Positions 1-5,903 of a DNA stretch of 5,903 nt are shown piece by piece. Every line of letters starts with the position of its first letter. Position 1 is the first letter of the stretch. This stretch comes from Erysipelotrichia bacterium. GTDB taxonomy: Bacteria > Bacillota_I > Bacilli_A > Erysipelotrichales > Erysipelotrichaceae. The position numbers and the translations under genes are program-made. The stretch lies in contig SAAR01000207.1 in NCBI GenBank assembly GCA_009916335.1, forward strand, positions 1-5,903. Reading direction: 5' to 3'. A model generated the notes under the pieces. The model was given only the letters and a program-made list of their open reading frames with translations. It was not told the DNA's origin and did not search any database.

Positions 1-835
1 CACCTTTATAGATGATAGAATCATTAGCAATATCTCTCTTTTTTAGCTTTCCATCACGAACCATTTGTTCTTTTTCTGCTCTTATTCTTTCAAGAAGAAT
101 AGAAGCAGGTTCGTCATTAGGATCTTGTTCTACAAGTTTTCCTTGTATCGCTAAATCAAGAACTTTCGATTTTGCTAATTCTTTCAATTCATCAAGTTCT
201 TTTTTGTTTTGTTCGATTATTTCGACAATAGCAAATAATTCATTTATTTTAGCGACTATTCTTTTCTGTTCATTTATTGGAGGAATAGCGATAATATAGT
301 TTTTCAGCACATCAAATGGTGGTATATTTTTTATCGCAGTTCCTTTACTATCTTCTTTAGCTTGTTTTTTTAGAACAGAGTCAAAATATATTAAAAAATA
401 TGGCATCATATCTTTATCATACAATCTAGCAATCATTAAAGCTTGATTAATTATACCAATTGGGGCATTAGTGGGAACAATATACGATTCGCCGACTGTT
501 CCAGCACAACTCACAATAATATCATTTGGAAATACAGAAAACGACTTCATTTGTTCATATTTTTCAAGTGATATGTAATAATTACCAAGTTGATAATCTT
601 TCTTAATTGCATTTTGTTGCTCGTATACTTTTACAGAATTTTCACTTTTAGGGATAAAAATATCTTTTTTTAAAGAACTTCCAAAAGGACCTTTTTTGTA
701 AAAAGCGATATCATTTAATCTAGTAATAACCCATTTATCAGGGAAATCTAAATCAATATCCATACAATCAAATTTTTTAATTTGATCGTCATTAAACTTC
801 TCATAATAACGATTATAGACACTATAAACATTGAG
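1..835 (-). pseudogene. hsdS: Type I restriction-modification specificity subunit (HsdS), N-terminally truncated and cut by the window edge
   Basis: On the minus strand a frame is open from 835 (just after a TAA at 838-836) to the left edge, about 278 codons. HsdS carries the target-recognition domains that direct a type I methyltransferase/nuclease complex to its DNA site. Seen here: a recognition domain opening with DLDFPDKWVITRLNDIA, then KKGPFGSSLKKD, ending in PPINEQKRIVAKINELFAIVE; next a helical spacer and the conserved segment LVEQDPNDEPASILLERI, followed by IIYKG at the edge, where a second recognition domain normally begins. Upstream of the first domain only NRYYEKF remains. In this HsdS type that motif normally follows an N-terminal copy of the LVEQD...IIYKG segment, which is absent. 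The first ATG (763-761) has no ribosome binding site and would start immediately before the domain. I infer a truncated gene or a silent recombination cassette. The family is sure; the non-functional state is less so. Confidence 0.85.
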
Positions 836-1060
836 TTATCCTTAAGTTCCTAATTGAAATTTAATGAACTTATTTGTCTAAATCTTTATCTTGATTTTTT
901 GCCCTAAAAGTTTTACAATGATCGAATCAAGAAAACCTAAATGGTTTGACACATTAAATAGAACTTAGAAGAAAGAAAGGTGAATTGTATAAGTATATAG
1001 ACACAAGTTAGTATAGAAAGAATGACAATAAAATATGTACTCCATAGTATCAATAGATTT

Positions 1061-1143
1061 TCAGTATGACTTAGAATCTTGATATATAGGTGGAGTTTTC
1101 ATGAGGCAATCTTTTCTATATCGTGTGTAATATCTCATACTGA
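1061..1143. repeat. Inverted repeat TCAGTATGA / TCATACTGA flanking the short leader frame
   Basis: The arm at 1061-1069 is the exact reverse complement of the arm at 1135-1143. The 65-nt interval contains the ribosome binding site and all of the 9-codon frame at 1101-1130. A weaker inner pairing is possible between ATATAG (1084-1089) and CTATAT (1116-1121). In RNA this could form a stem sequestering the leader ribosome binding site. As DNA it could be a binding site. A 9-bp match in AT-rich DNA could also be chance. Confidence 0.35.
1101..1130 (+). CDS. Possible 9-aa leader peptide (MRQSFLYRV)
   Basis: ATG at 1101 follows GGTGGAG (1090-1096) at a suitable 4-nt distance, and the frame ends at TAA after nine codons. 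Forty-five bases downstream lies an intrinsic terminator. A very short, well-initiated frame before a terminator is the arrangement of translation-coupled attenuators known ahead of some resistance and mobile-element genes in Bacillota. No recognised regulatory amino-acid pattern is visible, and I do not know this peptide. The alternative is a remnant of a longer gene whose body was lost. Confidence 0.3.
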   Translation: MRQSFLYRV

Positions 1144-1175
1144 TTTATATTTTAGAAAGTGTATAGTGATGAATT

Positions 1176-1201
1176 AGAATGCCTCAGGGTGTTCTTTTTT
1201 T
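1176..1201 (+). terminator. Intrinsic terminator or attenuator
   Basis: The stem AGAATGCC / GGTGTTCT closes a TCAG loop (1184-1187), with eight pairs of which two are G-U. It is followed by a run of T from 1195 to 1201. It points rightward and stops transcripts coming from 840-1175, or conditionally attenuates transcription into the small gene and recombinase downstream. Confidence 0.6.
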
Positions 1202-1218
1202 ATTGAGAATAGTAAAAA

Positions 1219-1224
1219 TATAAT
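1219..1224 (+). promoter_or_regulatory. Candidate -10 hexamer for the small gene/recombinase unit
   Basis: A perfect TATAAT lies just after the terminator and 44 bp before the ATG at 1268. No recognisable -35 hexamer sits 16-18 bp upstream, where the T run of the terminator falls, so it is only a weak promoter candidate in very AT-rich DNA. Confidence 0.25.
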
Positions 1225-1257
1225 ATTTAATCAAAATAAAACTCTGAATTTAAAAGA

Positions 1258-1274
1258 TTCTCATAGAATGAGAA
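1258..1274. repeat. Perfect palindrome TTCTCAT-AGA-ATGAGAA over the small gene's first ATG
   Basis: Seven-base arms are exact reverse complements with a three-base centre, and the right arm begins with the ATG at 1268. In RNA it would form a tight hairpin hiding that start codon; in DNA it would suit a dimeric regulator or recombinase. No ribosome binding site precedes this ATG, so either the palindrome controls it or the real start is the later ATG at 1319. Confidence 0.45.
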
Positions 1275-1465
1275 AACAACACATCACTGATTCATATGAT
1301 ACTGTAGGAGATGTATCTATGCAAACAAATAAGTCAAAGTCAGTTGCTTTAAATATAAATGGTAAACAAACTTATGAAGCTCATTTTGTAAGTGGAACAG
1401 TGGATATGAAAGAGTTATTAAAGGAACTAATTGCTTGTAGGGTGAATAAAAAATATGAGCATTAG
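1268..1465 (+). CDS. Small unknown protein paired with the serine recombinase
   Basis: A 65-aa frame ends 29 bp before the recombinase, on the same strand and probably in one transcript. The sequence has an ITDSYDTVGDVS start, a central SVALNINGKQ stretch that reads like a short beta strand, then GTVDMKELLKELI, a likely helix, and a basic tail. I see no membrane segment, cysteine pair or known catalytic motif. Small companion genes are common beside large serine recombinases in gut Bacillota; a role as directionality or accessory factor is only a guess from position. The start is uncertain: ATG 1268 lacks a ribosome binding site and lies in a palindrome, whereas ATG 1319 (residue 18) has GTAGGAG at 1304-1310 at good spacing and would give 48 aa. 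Confidence 0.65.
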   Translation: MRKQHITDSYDTVGDVSMQTNKSKSVALNINGKQTYEAHFVSGTVDMKELLKELIACRVNKKYEH

Positions 1466-1494
1466 GGTATTGTTAAATAAAGGAAAACACGACA

Positions 1495-3345
1495 ATGATT
1501 GATTTTGTTGTTGAAAACAAAGATTGTAATGTTGTTCTTTATTTAAGATTATCAAGAGATGATCGTAACAAAGGTCTTTCTATATCCATTGAAAACCAAG
1601 ATAAGATATTAACTCGTTTTGCAAAAGAAAATCATTATGCAATTAGCGAACGTTATATTGATGATGGAGAAAGTGGTTACTCATTTGAACGTCCTGATTT
1701 TGATCGCTTGAATAGAGATATCGTATCTGGTAAAGTAAAAAGATTACTCATCAAAGATATGTCACGTTTAGGAAGACATAATGCTCGTGCCCTTTTGTTT
1801 ATGGAAGATGCAAGGGATTATGGATGCGAAGTTATTGCACTAGATGATGGATACTCTAACTTTCAAGATAATGATTCTACGATTGGCATTAAAACATGGC
1901 ACAATGAATTGTATGTGAAAGAAGCGAGTAAGAAAGTTAAGAATGTTATTCACATGAAACAAGATGATGGTGAATGGATGACAACACCACCTTTTGGGTA
2001 TCGTAAAGTAAATAAAAAAAGTGCTCAGCTAGTGGTTGATCCAATGAATGCTAATGTTGTAAAACGTATCTTTCAAATGTATGGGGATGGTTATGGTATT
2101 TTACAAATTGCTCGTACATTAACAAGAGAAAACATTCCTACACCATCTCGCTCTTTGCATGAATTTCGTTTAAAGAATGGAGTAGATGATAAAAGTAAAT
2201 ATACTGATGTATGGAATGATGCTAGTGTACGTAGAATTTTAATGAATGAAACGTATCTAGGGACTTTAACCCTTCATAAAGGGGAATGTGTGAAGATTAG
2301 AGGAAAGTATCAAAAACTTCCGAAAGAGAAATGGAAAGTCTTTGAACATCATCATGAAGTGATTATTGATGAAAAGTTATTTCGTATTTGTCAAGAAAAG
2401 TTAGAAAGTAAGAAAGTACGTTCTAAAAGAAAACGAAAAATTCATGAGAATGTATTTCATGGATTATTATATTGTGCAGACTGTGATAACCTTTTAAAGC
2501 CCTCTAGGACAAAAAAAGATATTCGAGAAGGAAATACTCATTATTATTGTTCTACTTATCTTAAACAAGGTAAAACAGCGTGTAGTTCAAAGTCTATAAC
2601 TGAACAGGAACTAAAAAAAGCAGTTATGATATTTTTAAAGCGATGTAGAGATGTATATGAAGTTTTTTTAGAGGAACAAGAGATTCATTCAACTAAGAAA
2701 GATGAAGCAATGAAAAGTATTTTTATGAAAATCAAGAAACAAAAAACACAGGTTACACAGTTAAAGTTAGAAATCAAACAGTTGATTGAAGATAGGATGC
2801 ACGATGGTATGGCAAGACCTGATAATTATGAGATTATTCAAGAATCTTATCAATCTTTGATTGATGAAAAAGTAAAAATGATGAAAGAGTGTGAAGAGAA
2901 TATATCGTTATTAGAAAAAGAAATAGAGAGTTACTCTTTACATGAAGAACGTTTTACAACGGCACTTGATGTAATAGATGAAATGATTCATAAACAGGAT
3001 TATAGCAAGAAAGAATTACAAATATTATTTCATAAAATTGTTGTTCATGATACTCAAATTGTATTTCACTTCAAGGGATATTTTTCAGATAAAATTGATG
3101 CGAATGTTTTGCTAGTGGATGAAGAAAAAGAAACATATCGTAAAGCAATCATTGAAGAGATTGAAAAACAAGTAGTAGATCAAATGTTTTCGTTGAAAAG
3201 TGTTCATCAAGCTTTACTTAATCAAGGTTATATGTATTCCTATAAGGGAATCTTTATGAAACAAATGAAACAGTTAGAAGTTGAAGGTGTGATAAAAAGA
3301 CCTTATAAAAATAAGAAAGCAATTTATCTAAGAATAAAATTCTAG
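1495..3345 (+). CDS. Large serine recombinase (resolvase/integrase family)
   Basis: This 616-aa enzyme of the large serine recombinase family makes staggered double-strand cuts at paired attachment sites through a phosphoserine link and rotates the ends to integrate, excise or invert DNA. The N-terminal catalytic domain (about 12-150) has YLRLSRDD with likely nucleophile Ser20, and KDMSRLGR (87-94) with the conserved active-site arginines. A Recombinase domain starts near PPFGYR (165-170). A zinc ribbon follows with Cys327, Cys330, Cys352 and Cys363, then a Lys/Glu-rich coiled coil (about 394-480) of the kind that mediates synapsis. Residues about 551-616 form an extra tail rich in helix-forming residues, perhaps a winged-helix-like segment. 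AAAGGA at 1479-1484 precedes the ATG. All key residues are present, so it is probably active. It likely belongs to an integrative element. The exact subfamily and sites are unknown. Confidence 0.95.
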   Translation: MIDFVVENKDCNVVLYLRLSRDDRNKGLSISIENQDKILTRFAKENHYAISERYIDDGESGYSFERPDFDRLNRDIVSGKVKRLLIKDMSRLGRHNARALLFMEDARDYGCEVIALDDGYSNFQDNDSTIGIKTWHNELYVKEASKKVKNVIHMKQDDGEWMTTPPFGYRKVNKKSAQLVVDPMNANVVKRIFQMYGDGYGILQIARTLTRENIPTPSRSLHEFRLKNGVDDKSKYTDVWNDASVRRILMNETYLGTLTLHKGECVKIRGKYQKLPKEKWKVFEHHHEVIIDEKLFRICQEKLESKKVRSKRKRKIHENVFHGLLYCADCDNLLKPSRTKKDIREGNTHYYCSTYLKQGKTACSSKSITEQELKKAVMIFLKRCRDVYEVFLEEQEIHSTKKDEAMKSIFMKIKKQKTQVTQLKLEIKQLIEDRMHDGMARPDNYEIIQESYQSLIDEKVKMMKECEENISLLEKEIESYSLHEERFTTALDVIDEMIHKQDYSKKELQILFHKIVVHDTQIVFHFKGYFSDKIDANVLLVDEEKETYRKAIIEEIEKQVVDQMFSLKSVHQALLNQGYMYSYKGIFMKQMKQLEVEGVIKRPYKNKKAIYLRIKF

Positions 3346-3376
3346 GCTATTTTCTCACTTTTTTTATCTTTTTGAA

Positions 3377-3409
3377 TGATAAAATTAAGATAGAATAAAG
3401 GGGAAGGAG
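3377..3409 (+). promoter_or_regulatory. Promoter and ribosome binding site of the toxin-antitoxin operon
   Basis: TGATAAAAT at 3377-3385 fits an extended -10 element (TGnTAAAAT), with TAGAAT at 3391-3396 as an alternative -10. No good -35 is visible. A strong AAGGAG ribosome binding site lies at 3404-3409, eight bases before the ATG at 3418. The same 11-mer TGATAAAATTA recurs at 4106-4116 before the ATPase gene. Confidence 0.4.
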
Positions 3410-3417
3410 TGAAATGT

Positions 3418-3677
3418 ATGATGAAAATTAGACCTGTTTCTGATTTAAGAAACAAATTTACTGAAATAGAAGAAATTGTCAATGAAGGACAACCTGTGTA
3501 TTTAACCAAAATGGCTATGGTGCAATGGTTGTTTTAAGCCTTGAAGAATACGCTTCTTTGACAAGTGATGTTGAAATAAAATTAGATGCGGCTGATAAAA
3601 TGGCAGATTTAACAAATGAACGTTACACGCATGAGCGAGTTTTTAATAAGGCAAGGAAAATAATTAATGGTAGATAA
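3418..3677 (+). pseudogene. Phd/YefM-family antitoxin, frameshifted
   Basis: The antitoxin of a type II pair normally binds and neutralises the RelE/ParE toxin and represses its own operon. From ATG 3418 the frame reads MMKIRPVSDLRNKFTEIEEI, a typical Phd/YefM N-terminus, up to YLTK, then meets a stop at 3535-3537 after 39 aa. The other frame continues at once as GYGAMVVLSLEEYASL and runs to TAA at 3675-3677 with the usual C-terminal ending RKIING. Adding one A to the four-A run at 3508-3511 would restore YLTKNGYGAMV and an 86-aa protein of normal family length. The restored gene would overlap the toxin start by 11 bp, as in intact pairs. The sequence is otherwise well preserved, so the break is recent or a sequencing/assembly error. 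Confidence 0.85.
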
Positions 3678-3979
3678 AACATCTGAATTGCGATATTTTC
3701 CGATATTTGAATATGATTTACTAGAAACTGTTAGTTACATCACTAACGTGTTGAAAAATCCAGATACAGCAAATCAACTACTTAGTGATGTGGAAATTGC
3801 AATTTATGAGCGATTGAAAAATCCAGTATCTTTTGAACCATACCGATCTACTAAAAAGAAAACATGATTATTATAGAATATATATTAGAAATTATACGAT
3901 ATATTATGTTGTGATTGATAATGTAATGGAAGTAAGACGATTGCTTTATGGAGCAAGAGATATAGAAAAAATTTTATAA
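3667..3979 (+). pseudogene. RelE/ParE-family toxin, frameshifted
   Basis: The toxin partner of the preceding antitoxin; RelE/ParE proteins cleave ribosome-bound mRNA or poison gyrase. The ATG at 3667 overlaps the restored antitoxin end. The first frame gives 66 aa (MVDKTSELRYFPIFEYDLLE to PYRSTKKKT) and stops at 3865-3867. The next frame carries the missing C-terminal core, KHDYYRIYIRNYTIYYVVID then VMEVRRLLYGARDIEKIL, ending in TAA at 3977-3979. The YYRIYI and RRLLYGARD segments are the typical last strands that carry catalytic basic residues, so the 66-aa product should be inactive. Removing one A from the run at 3859-3862, or a two-base gain there, rejoins the frames to about 103 aa. It may be real decay or an error in the read. 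Confidence 0.85.
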
Positions 3980-3980
3980 A

Positions 3981-4020
3981 AAGAATAAGTGGCTAGTTTT
4001 AACATTAGCTACTTTTTCTT
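3981..4020. terminator. Intrinsic terminator after the toxin gene, possibly bidirectional
   Basis: Arms AAGTGGCTA (3987-3995) and TAGCTACTT (4006-4014) pair over nine positions with one G-U and a 10-nt loop, followed by TTTTTCTT. Pairing continues outward with one mismatch to 3981 and 4020, so an A-rich left side mirrors the T-rich right side. It begins two bases after the toxin stop and isolates the operon from the ATPase gene. Confidence 0.8.
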
Positions 4021-4061
4021 AGATATGTAAATTTACCTATTGTTATACAAGAATGCTGATT

Positions 4062-4160
4062 TAGGAAAAATGTGTTTTTAAGGTTATTTTATTGTCAGAA
4101 AAACGTGATAAAATTAGGTCGAAAACATCAGAAAAATGTGTTAAACTATAGTTGTACATA
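4062..4160. repeat. Three related units at 33-bp spacing upstream of the ATPase gene
   Basis: Related 18-bp cores begin at 4062, 4095 and 4128, exactly 33 bp apart. The second (TCAGAAAAACGTGATAAA) and third (TCAGAAAAATGTGTTAAA) differ at two positions. The first (TAGGAAAAATGTGTTTTT) shares the central GAAAAATGTGTT with the third. Sequence between the cores is not conserved. Spacing of about three helical turns puts the cores on one face of the DNA. The second and third contain TGATAAAAT and TGTTAAACT, which resemble extended -10 elements, so they could be duplicated promoters, operator sites or both. Confidence 0.6.
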
Positions 4161-4172
4161 AAGAGGAAGGTG
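4106..4172 (+). promoter_or_regulatory. Candidate promoters and ribosome binding site of the ATPase gene
   Basis: Two extended -10-like elements, TGATAAAAT (4106-4114) and TGTTAAACT (4139-4147), lie within the phased repeats. The -35 positions are poor; TCGAAA at 4119-4124 is 17 bp before the second. A strong ribosome binding site AGAGGAAGGTG (4162-4172) precedes TTG 4179 by six bases and fixes that codon as the start. Confidence 0.45.
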
Positions 4173-4178
4173 ATTTAC

Positions 4179-5471
4179 TTGAAACGAAATGCAATTCAAG
4201 ACTTAATAAAATGGAAATCCAGTGAAGAGAGAAAGCCAATGGTACTAAAAGGTGCTCGTCAGGTAGGAAAAACATGGCTCATGAAAGAATTTGGGCAAAG
4301 GTGCTATGAAAACTTTGTTTATTTCAACTTTGATGAGGAAGATGATTTAAAATCCATTTTTGAAATAAATAAAAATCCTCATCGTATTATTGAACTATTA
4401 TCTATGATTGTTGAAGAAAAAATACTTCCTGCTAAAACTTTAATCATCTTTGATGAAATTCAAGAATGTCCAGAGGCATTAAATACACTAAAATACTTTA
4501 AGGAGAAAGCAAATGAATATCATGTTATTGCTGCTGGTAGTTTACTAGGTACTCTTCTTGCAAAACCAAAATCATATCCAGTGGGTATGGTTAATCTACT
4601 TGATATTTATCCACTAGCTTTTGATGAATTTCTTGCAGCTTGTGAGCCTACACTTTATTCATATTACAACAGTATTCAAAAGGAACAACAAATTGAAGAA
4701 ATCTTTCATAATCGATTACTAGAAGTTTATAATAATTATCTTATTATTGGTGGAATGCCAGAATGCGTATCTTCTTGGATAAAGTACAAAGATCCAGCTA
4801 AAGTCAATCAGATTCAAAAAGAGCTCATTGAAGTATATGAAAACGATTTTTCTAAACATAATGGTAAAGTAAATAGCGGACGTATTCTTATGGTATTCCG
4901 CAGTGTTGTTTCTCAACTTGCAAAATCAAATGAAAAGTTTGTGTATGGTGCAGTACGTGCAGGTGCTAGAGCACGTGATTTTGAAGAAGCAATCGAATGG
5001 CTTGTTTCGGCAGGAATGCTTAATCGAGTTTATAATGTTTCAAAAATGGAACATCCCTTATCTGCATTTGATAGGCTAGATCAGTTTAAACTTTTCATGT
5101 TTGATACAGGATTACTAAAACATATGGCAGGAATCGATAATAGTGCTATTCTTTTAAAAACAGATTATCAATTCAAAGGGCCACTAACTGAAAACTTTGT
5201 CTTACAACAACTTAAAGGACAATTTGAAGTAGAGCCACGATATTATTCTGATAAGAATAGTGAGATTGACTTTGTACTTCAATATGGAACAGAAATTATT
5301 CCTGTGGAAGCAAAAGGTGGAGAAGATAAATCTGCACCATCATTCAAAAAGTATATTGCAAATAATCAACCTAAGTATGCTTTACGTTTCTCAAAACGTG
5401 GTTATAGAAAAGATGGAGAGTTTACGAACGTTCCATTATACTTGGCAAGAAAGATAAAAGGGTTGTTATAG
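4179..5471 (+). CDS. AAA-type ATP-binding protein with DUF4143 nuclease-like C-terminus
   Basis: A 430-aa protein of the widespread AAA_14/DUF4143 ATPase family, whose cellular role is poorly defined. Walker A is GARQVGKT (25-32), Walker B is LIIFDEIQE with Asp92-Glu93, and AAGSLLGTLL is a sensor-1-like segment. The C-terminal part has the pattern of a PD-(D/E)XK nuclease fold: GPLTENFV (Glu338), SEIDFVL (Asp364) and VEAKGG (Glu377, Lys379). Length is normal for the family and no damage is visible. I start it at TTG 4179, giving MKRNAIQDLIKWKSS, because of the ribosome binding site at 4162-4172 and because family members start about there. An earlier in-frame TTG at 4152 would add nine residues but lies upstream of that site. 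It has its own promoter region and may be cotranscribed with the next gene 38 bp on. A part in DNA defence or repair is inference only. Confidence 0.9.
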   Translation: MKRNAIQDLIKWKSSEERKPMVLKGARQVGKTWLMKEFGQRCYENFVYFNFDEEDDLKSIFEINKNPHRIIELLSMIVEEKILPAKTLIIFDEIQECPEALNTLKYFKEKANEYHVIAAGSLLGTLLAKPKSYPVGMVNLLDIYPLAFDEFLAACEPTLYSYYNSIQKEQQIEEIFHNRLLEVYNNYLIIGGMPECVSSWIKYKDPAKVNQIQKELIEVYENDFSKHNGKVNSGRILMVFRSVVSQLAKSNEKFVYGAVRAGARARDFEEAIEWLVSAGMLNRVYNVSKMEHPLSAFDRLDQFKLFMFDTGLLKHMAGIDNSAILLKTDYQFKGPLTENFVLQQLKGQFEVEPRYYSDKNSEIDFVLQYGTEIIPVEAKGGEDKSAPSFKKYIANNQPKYALRFSKRGYRKDGEFTNVPLYLARKIKGLL

Positions 5472-5509
5472 TTTTTATTAACGATTGAAAAAGTTAAGCG
5501 GGTGAGATA

Positions 5510-5903
5510 ATGAACAATAAAGAGAATATGATAATCGTAAAAAATAAGTTTAAGACAAATGAAATTAAGAGTTGTAAATATAGAGAAGAAACTCATGAAT
5601 GGGATGTTACTTTTAATAATGAGAAAACATATAGTTATTCATTTAAAAATGTTAAATGGTTAAAAAGTCCCCAAATAATTGATGACTGTAATAATTATCA
5701 TATTAGAAGAAATGGAAAAGAGTTTTTTAATGTAGAGAAAATCTATGTTTTTAGTGATAATTGTAATTTTTATTGGCATATTATTTTTAAAAACGGAACC
5801 GAGCGAGATTATATTCAAAATGAATTAGAAATAAATGAGAATTGTTTGAAGGACAAGAAATCAAGAAATGTCTTTAACTATTTATCTAAGATTAGTTCTC
5901 TTA
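5510..5903 (+). CDS. N-terminal part of an unidentified protein, possibly a large helicase-like ATPase
   Basis: From ATG 5510 a frame stays open to the right edge (131 codons). A modest GGGTGA at 5500-5505 lies four bases before it. Visible features are basic and asparagine-rich stretches, WDVTFNNEKTYSYSFKNVKWL, then KEFFNVEKIYVFSDNCNFYW, HIIFKNGTERDYI and SRNVFNYLSKISSL. The repeated short strand patterns suggest a small beta-rich domain. From memory this order resembles the N-terminal domain of large superfamily-1 (DNA2/NAM7-like) helicases of Bacillota, in which a Walker A follows 50-100 residues further on; that part is outside the window, so this stays a guess. It begins 38 bp after the ATPase gene with no terminator between, so the two may form an operon. 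Confidence 0.75.
   Translation, partial: MNNKENMIIVKNKFKTNEIKSCKYREETHEWDVTFNNEKTYSYSFKNVKWLKSPQIIDDCNNYHIRRNGKEFFNVEKIYVFSDNCNFYWHIIFKNGTERDYIQNELEINENCLKDKKSRNVFNYLSKISSL

Larger units (their letters stand above)
839..1267. other. Long AT-rich region without a convincing protein gene
   Basis: About 430 bp between the truncated hsdS and the small gene before the recombinase. No long open frame is present on either strand. Supported contents are a 9-codon reading frame with a ribosome binding site (1101-1130), an inverted repeat enclosing it (1061-1069 with 1135-1143), an intrinsic terminator (1176-1201), a perfect TATAAT hexamer (1219-1224) and a palindrome over the next start codon (1258-1274). 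The stretch 839-1060 shows nothing I can name. It could carry an attachment site or the scar of an older insertion, since recombinase genes usually lie next to their sites, but I cannot define one from a single copy. Confidence 0.5.

Noticed and set aside
12..299. 95-codon plus-strand open frame over the left end
   Set aside because: It lies antisense to hsdS, whose family match is clear in the opposite strand; serine- and phenylalanine-rich translation is typical of an antisense shadow.
758..832. Minus-strand ATG at 832-830 with AAGGA upstream, opening a 27-codon frame
   Set aside because: It has a fair ribosome binding site, but the frame is not that of the recognition domain and stops within it. 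It matters only if a frameshift joined it to hsdS, which the sequence does not show.
875..952. Short minus-strand frame with a GTG start (VSNHLGFLDSIIVKLLG)
   Set aside because: It faintly recalls the start of some hsdS genes, but has no ribosome binding site, ends at once and does not connect to the hsdS frame.
918..968. 16-codon plus-strand frame (MIESRKPKWFDTLNRT)
   Set aside because: No ribosome binding site, no recognisable family and a length expected by chance.
3332..3370. Terminator after the recombinase (AGAAT-AAA-ATTCT then a T run)
   Set aside because: The 5-bp AT-only stem is too weak and the T run at 3359-3365 is not adjacent to it.
4062..4160. CRISPR array
   Set aside because: Only three degenerate units with no conserved long repeat and no cas genes; the spacing and -10-like content suit regulatory repeats better.
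4719..4916. 65-codon minus-strand frame inside the ATPase gene
   Set aside because: It lies fully inside a well-supported gene and has no ribosome binding site or family signal.
5260..5457. 65-codon plus-strand frame in the 3' part of the ATPase gene
   Set aside because: It is out of frame with the DUF4143 nuclease-like motifs that the real gene encodes there.
5402..5596. 64-codon minus-strand frame across the ATPase end and the next gene
   Set aside because: It is antisense to two supported genes and AT-rich composition alone explains it.

Overview
The window is AT-rich DNA that looks like an accessory region of a low-GC Bacillota (Firmicutes) chromosome, possibly an Erysipelotrichales- or Clostridia-type gut organism. 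The grounds are A/T-biased codon use, strong AGGAGG-like ribosome binding sites, and the gene families present (type I specificity subunit, large serine recombinase, RelE/Phd toxin-antitoxin pair, AAA/DUF4143 ATPase). The lineage is an inference; there is no rRNA or housekeeping marker.

Layout. (1) Positions 1-835, minus strand: most of one half of a type I restriction-modification specificity gene (hsdS), running off the left edge. It has one target-recognition domain and the conserved spacer, but its N-terminal end is missing. (2) About 839-1267: roughly 430 bp without a convincing gene. It holds a 9-codon reading frame with a good ribosome binding site, a long-range inverted repeat around it and an intrinsic terminator after it, so it resembles an attenuator or a decayed leader. 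(3) 1268-3345, plus strand: a small unknown gene followed 29 bp later by a complete 616-aa large serine recombinase; these look like one unit of a mobile element. (4) 3377-4020: a Phd/YefM antitoxin plus RelE/ParE toxin operon with promoter, ribosome binding site and terminator. Each gene carries a one-base-class frameshift beside an A run, so as read neither protein is complete. (5) 4062-4160: three related sequence units at exactly 33-bp spacing upstream of the next gene. (6) 4179-5471: a complete AAA ATPase of the DUF4143 type, best started at a TTG codon. (7) 5510-5903: the start of another gene that runs off the right edge, possibly the N-terminal domain of a large helicase-like protein.

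Taken together this is a patchwork defence/mobility island: a headless restriction specificity cassette, a site-specific recombinase, a damaged addiction module and a putative stress or defence ATPase. I see no clear evidence for a wholly new multi-gene system. The signals most worth a second look are the 33-bp-phased repeats before the ATPase, the leader/terminator region before the recombinase unit, the truncated hsdS, and the paired frameshifts in the toxin-antitoxin operon.
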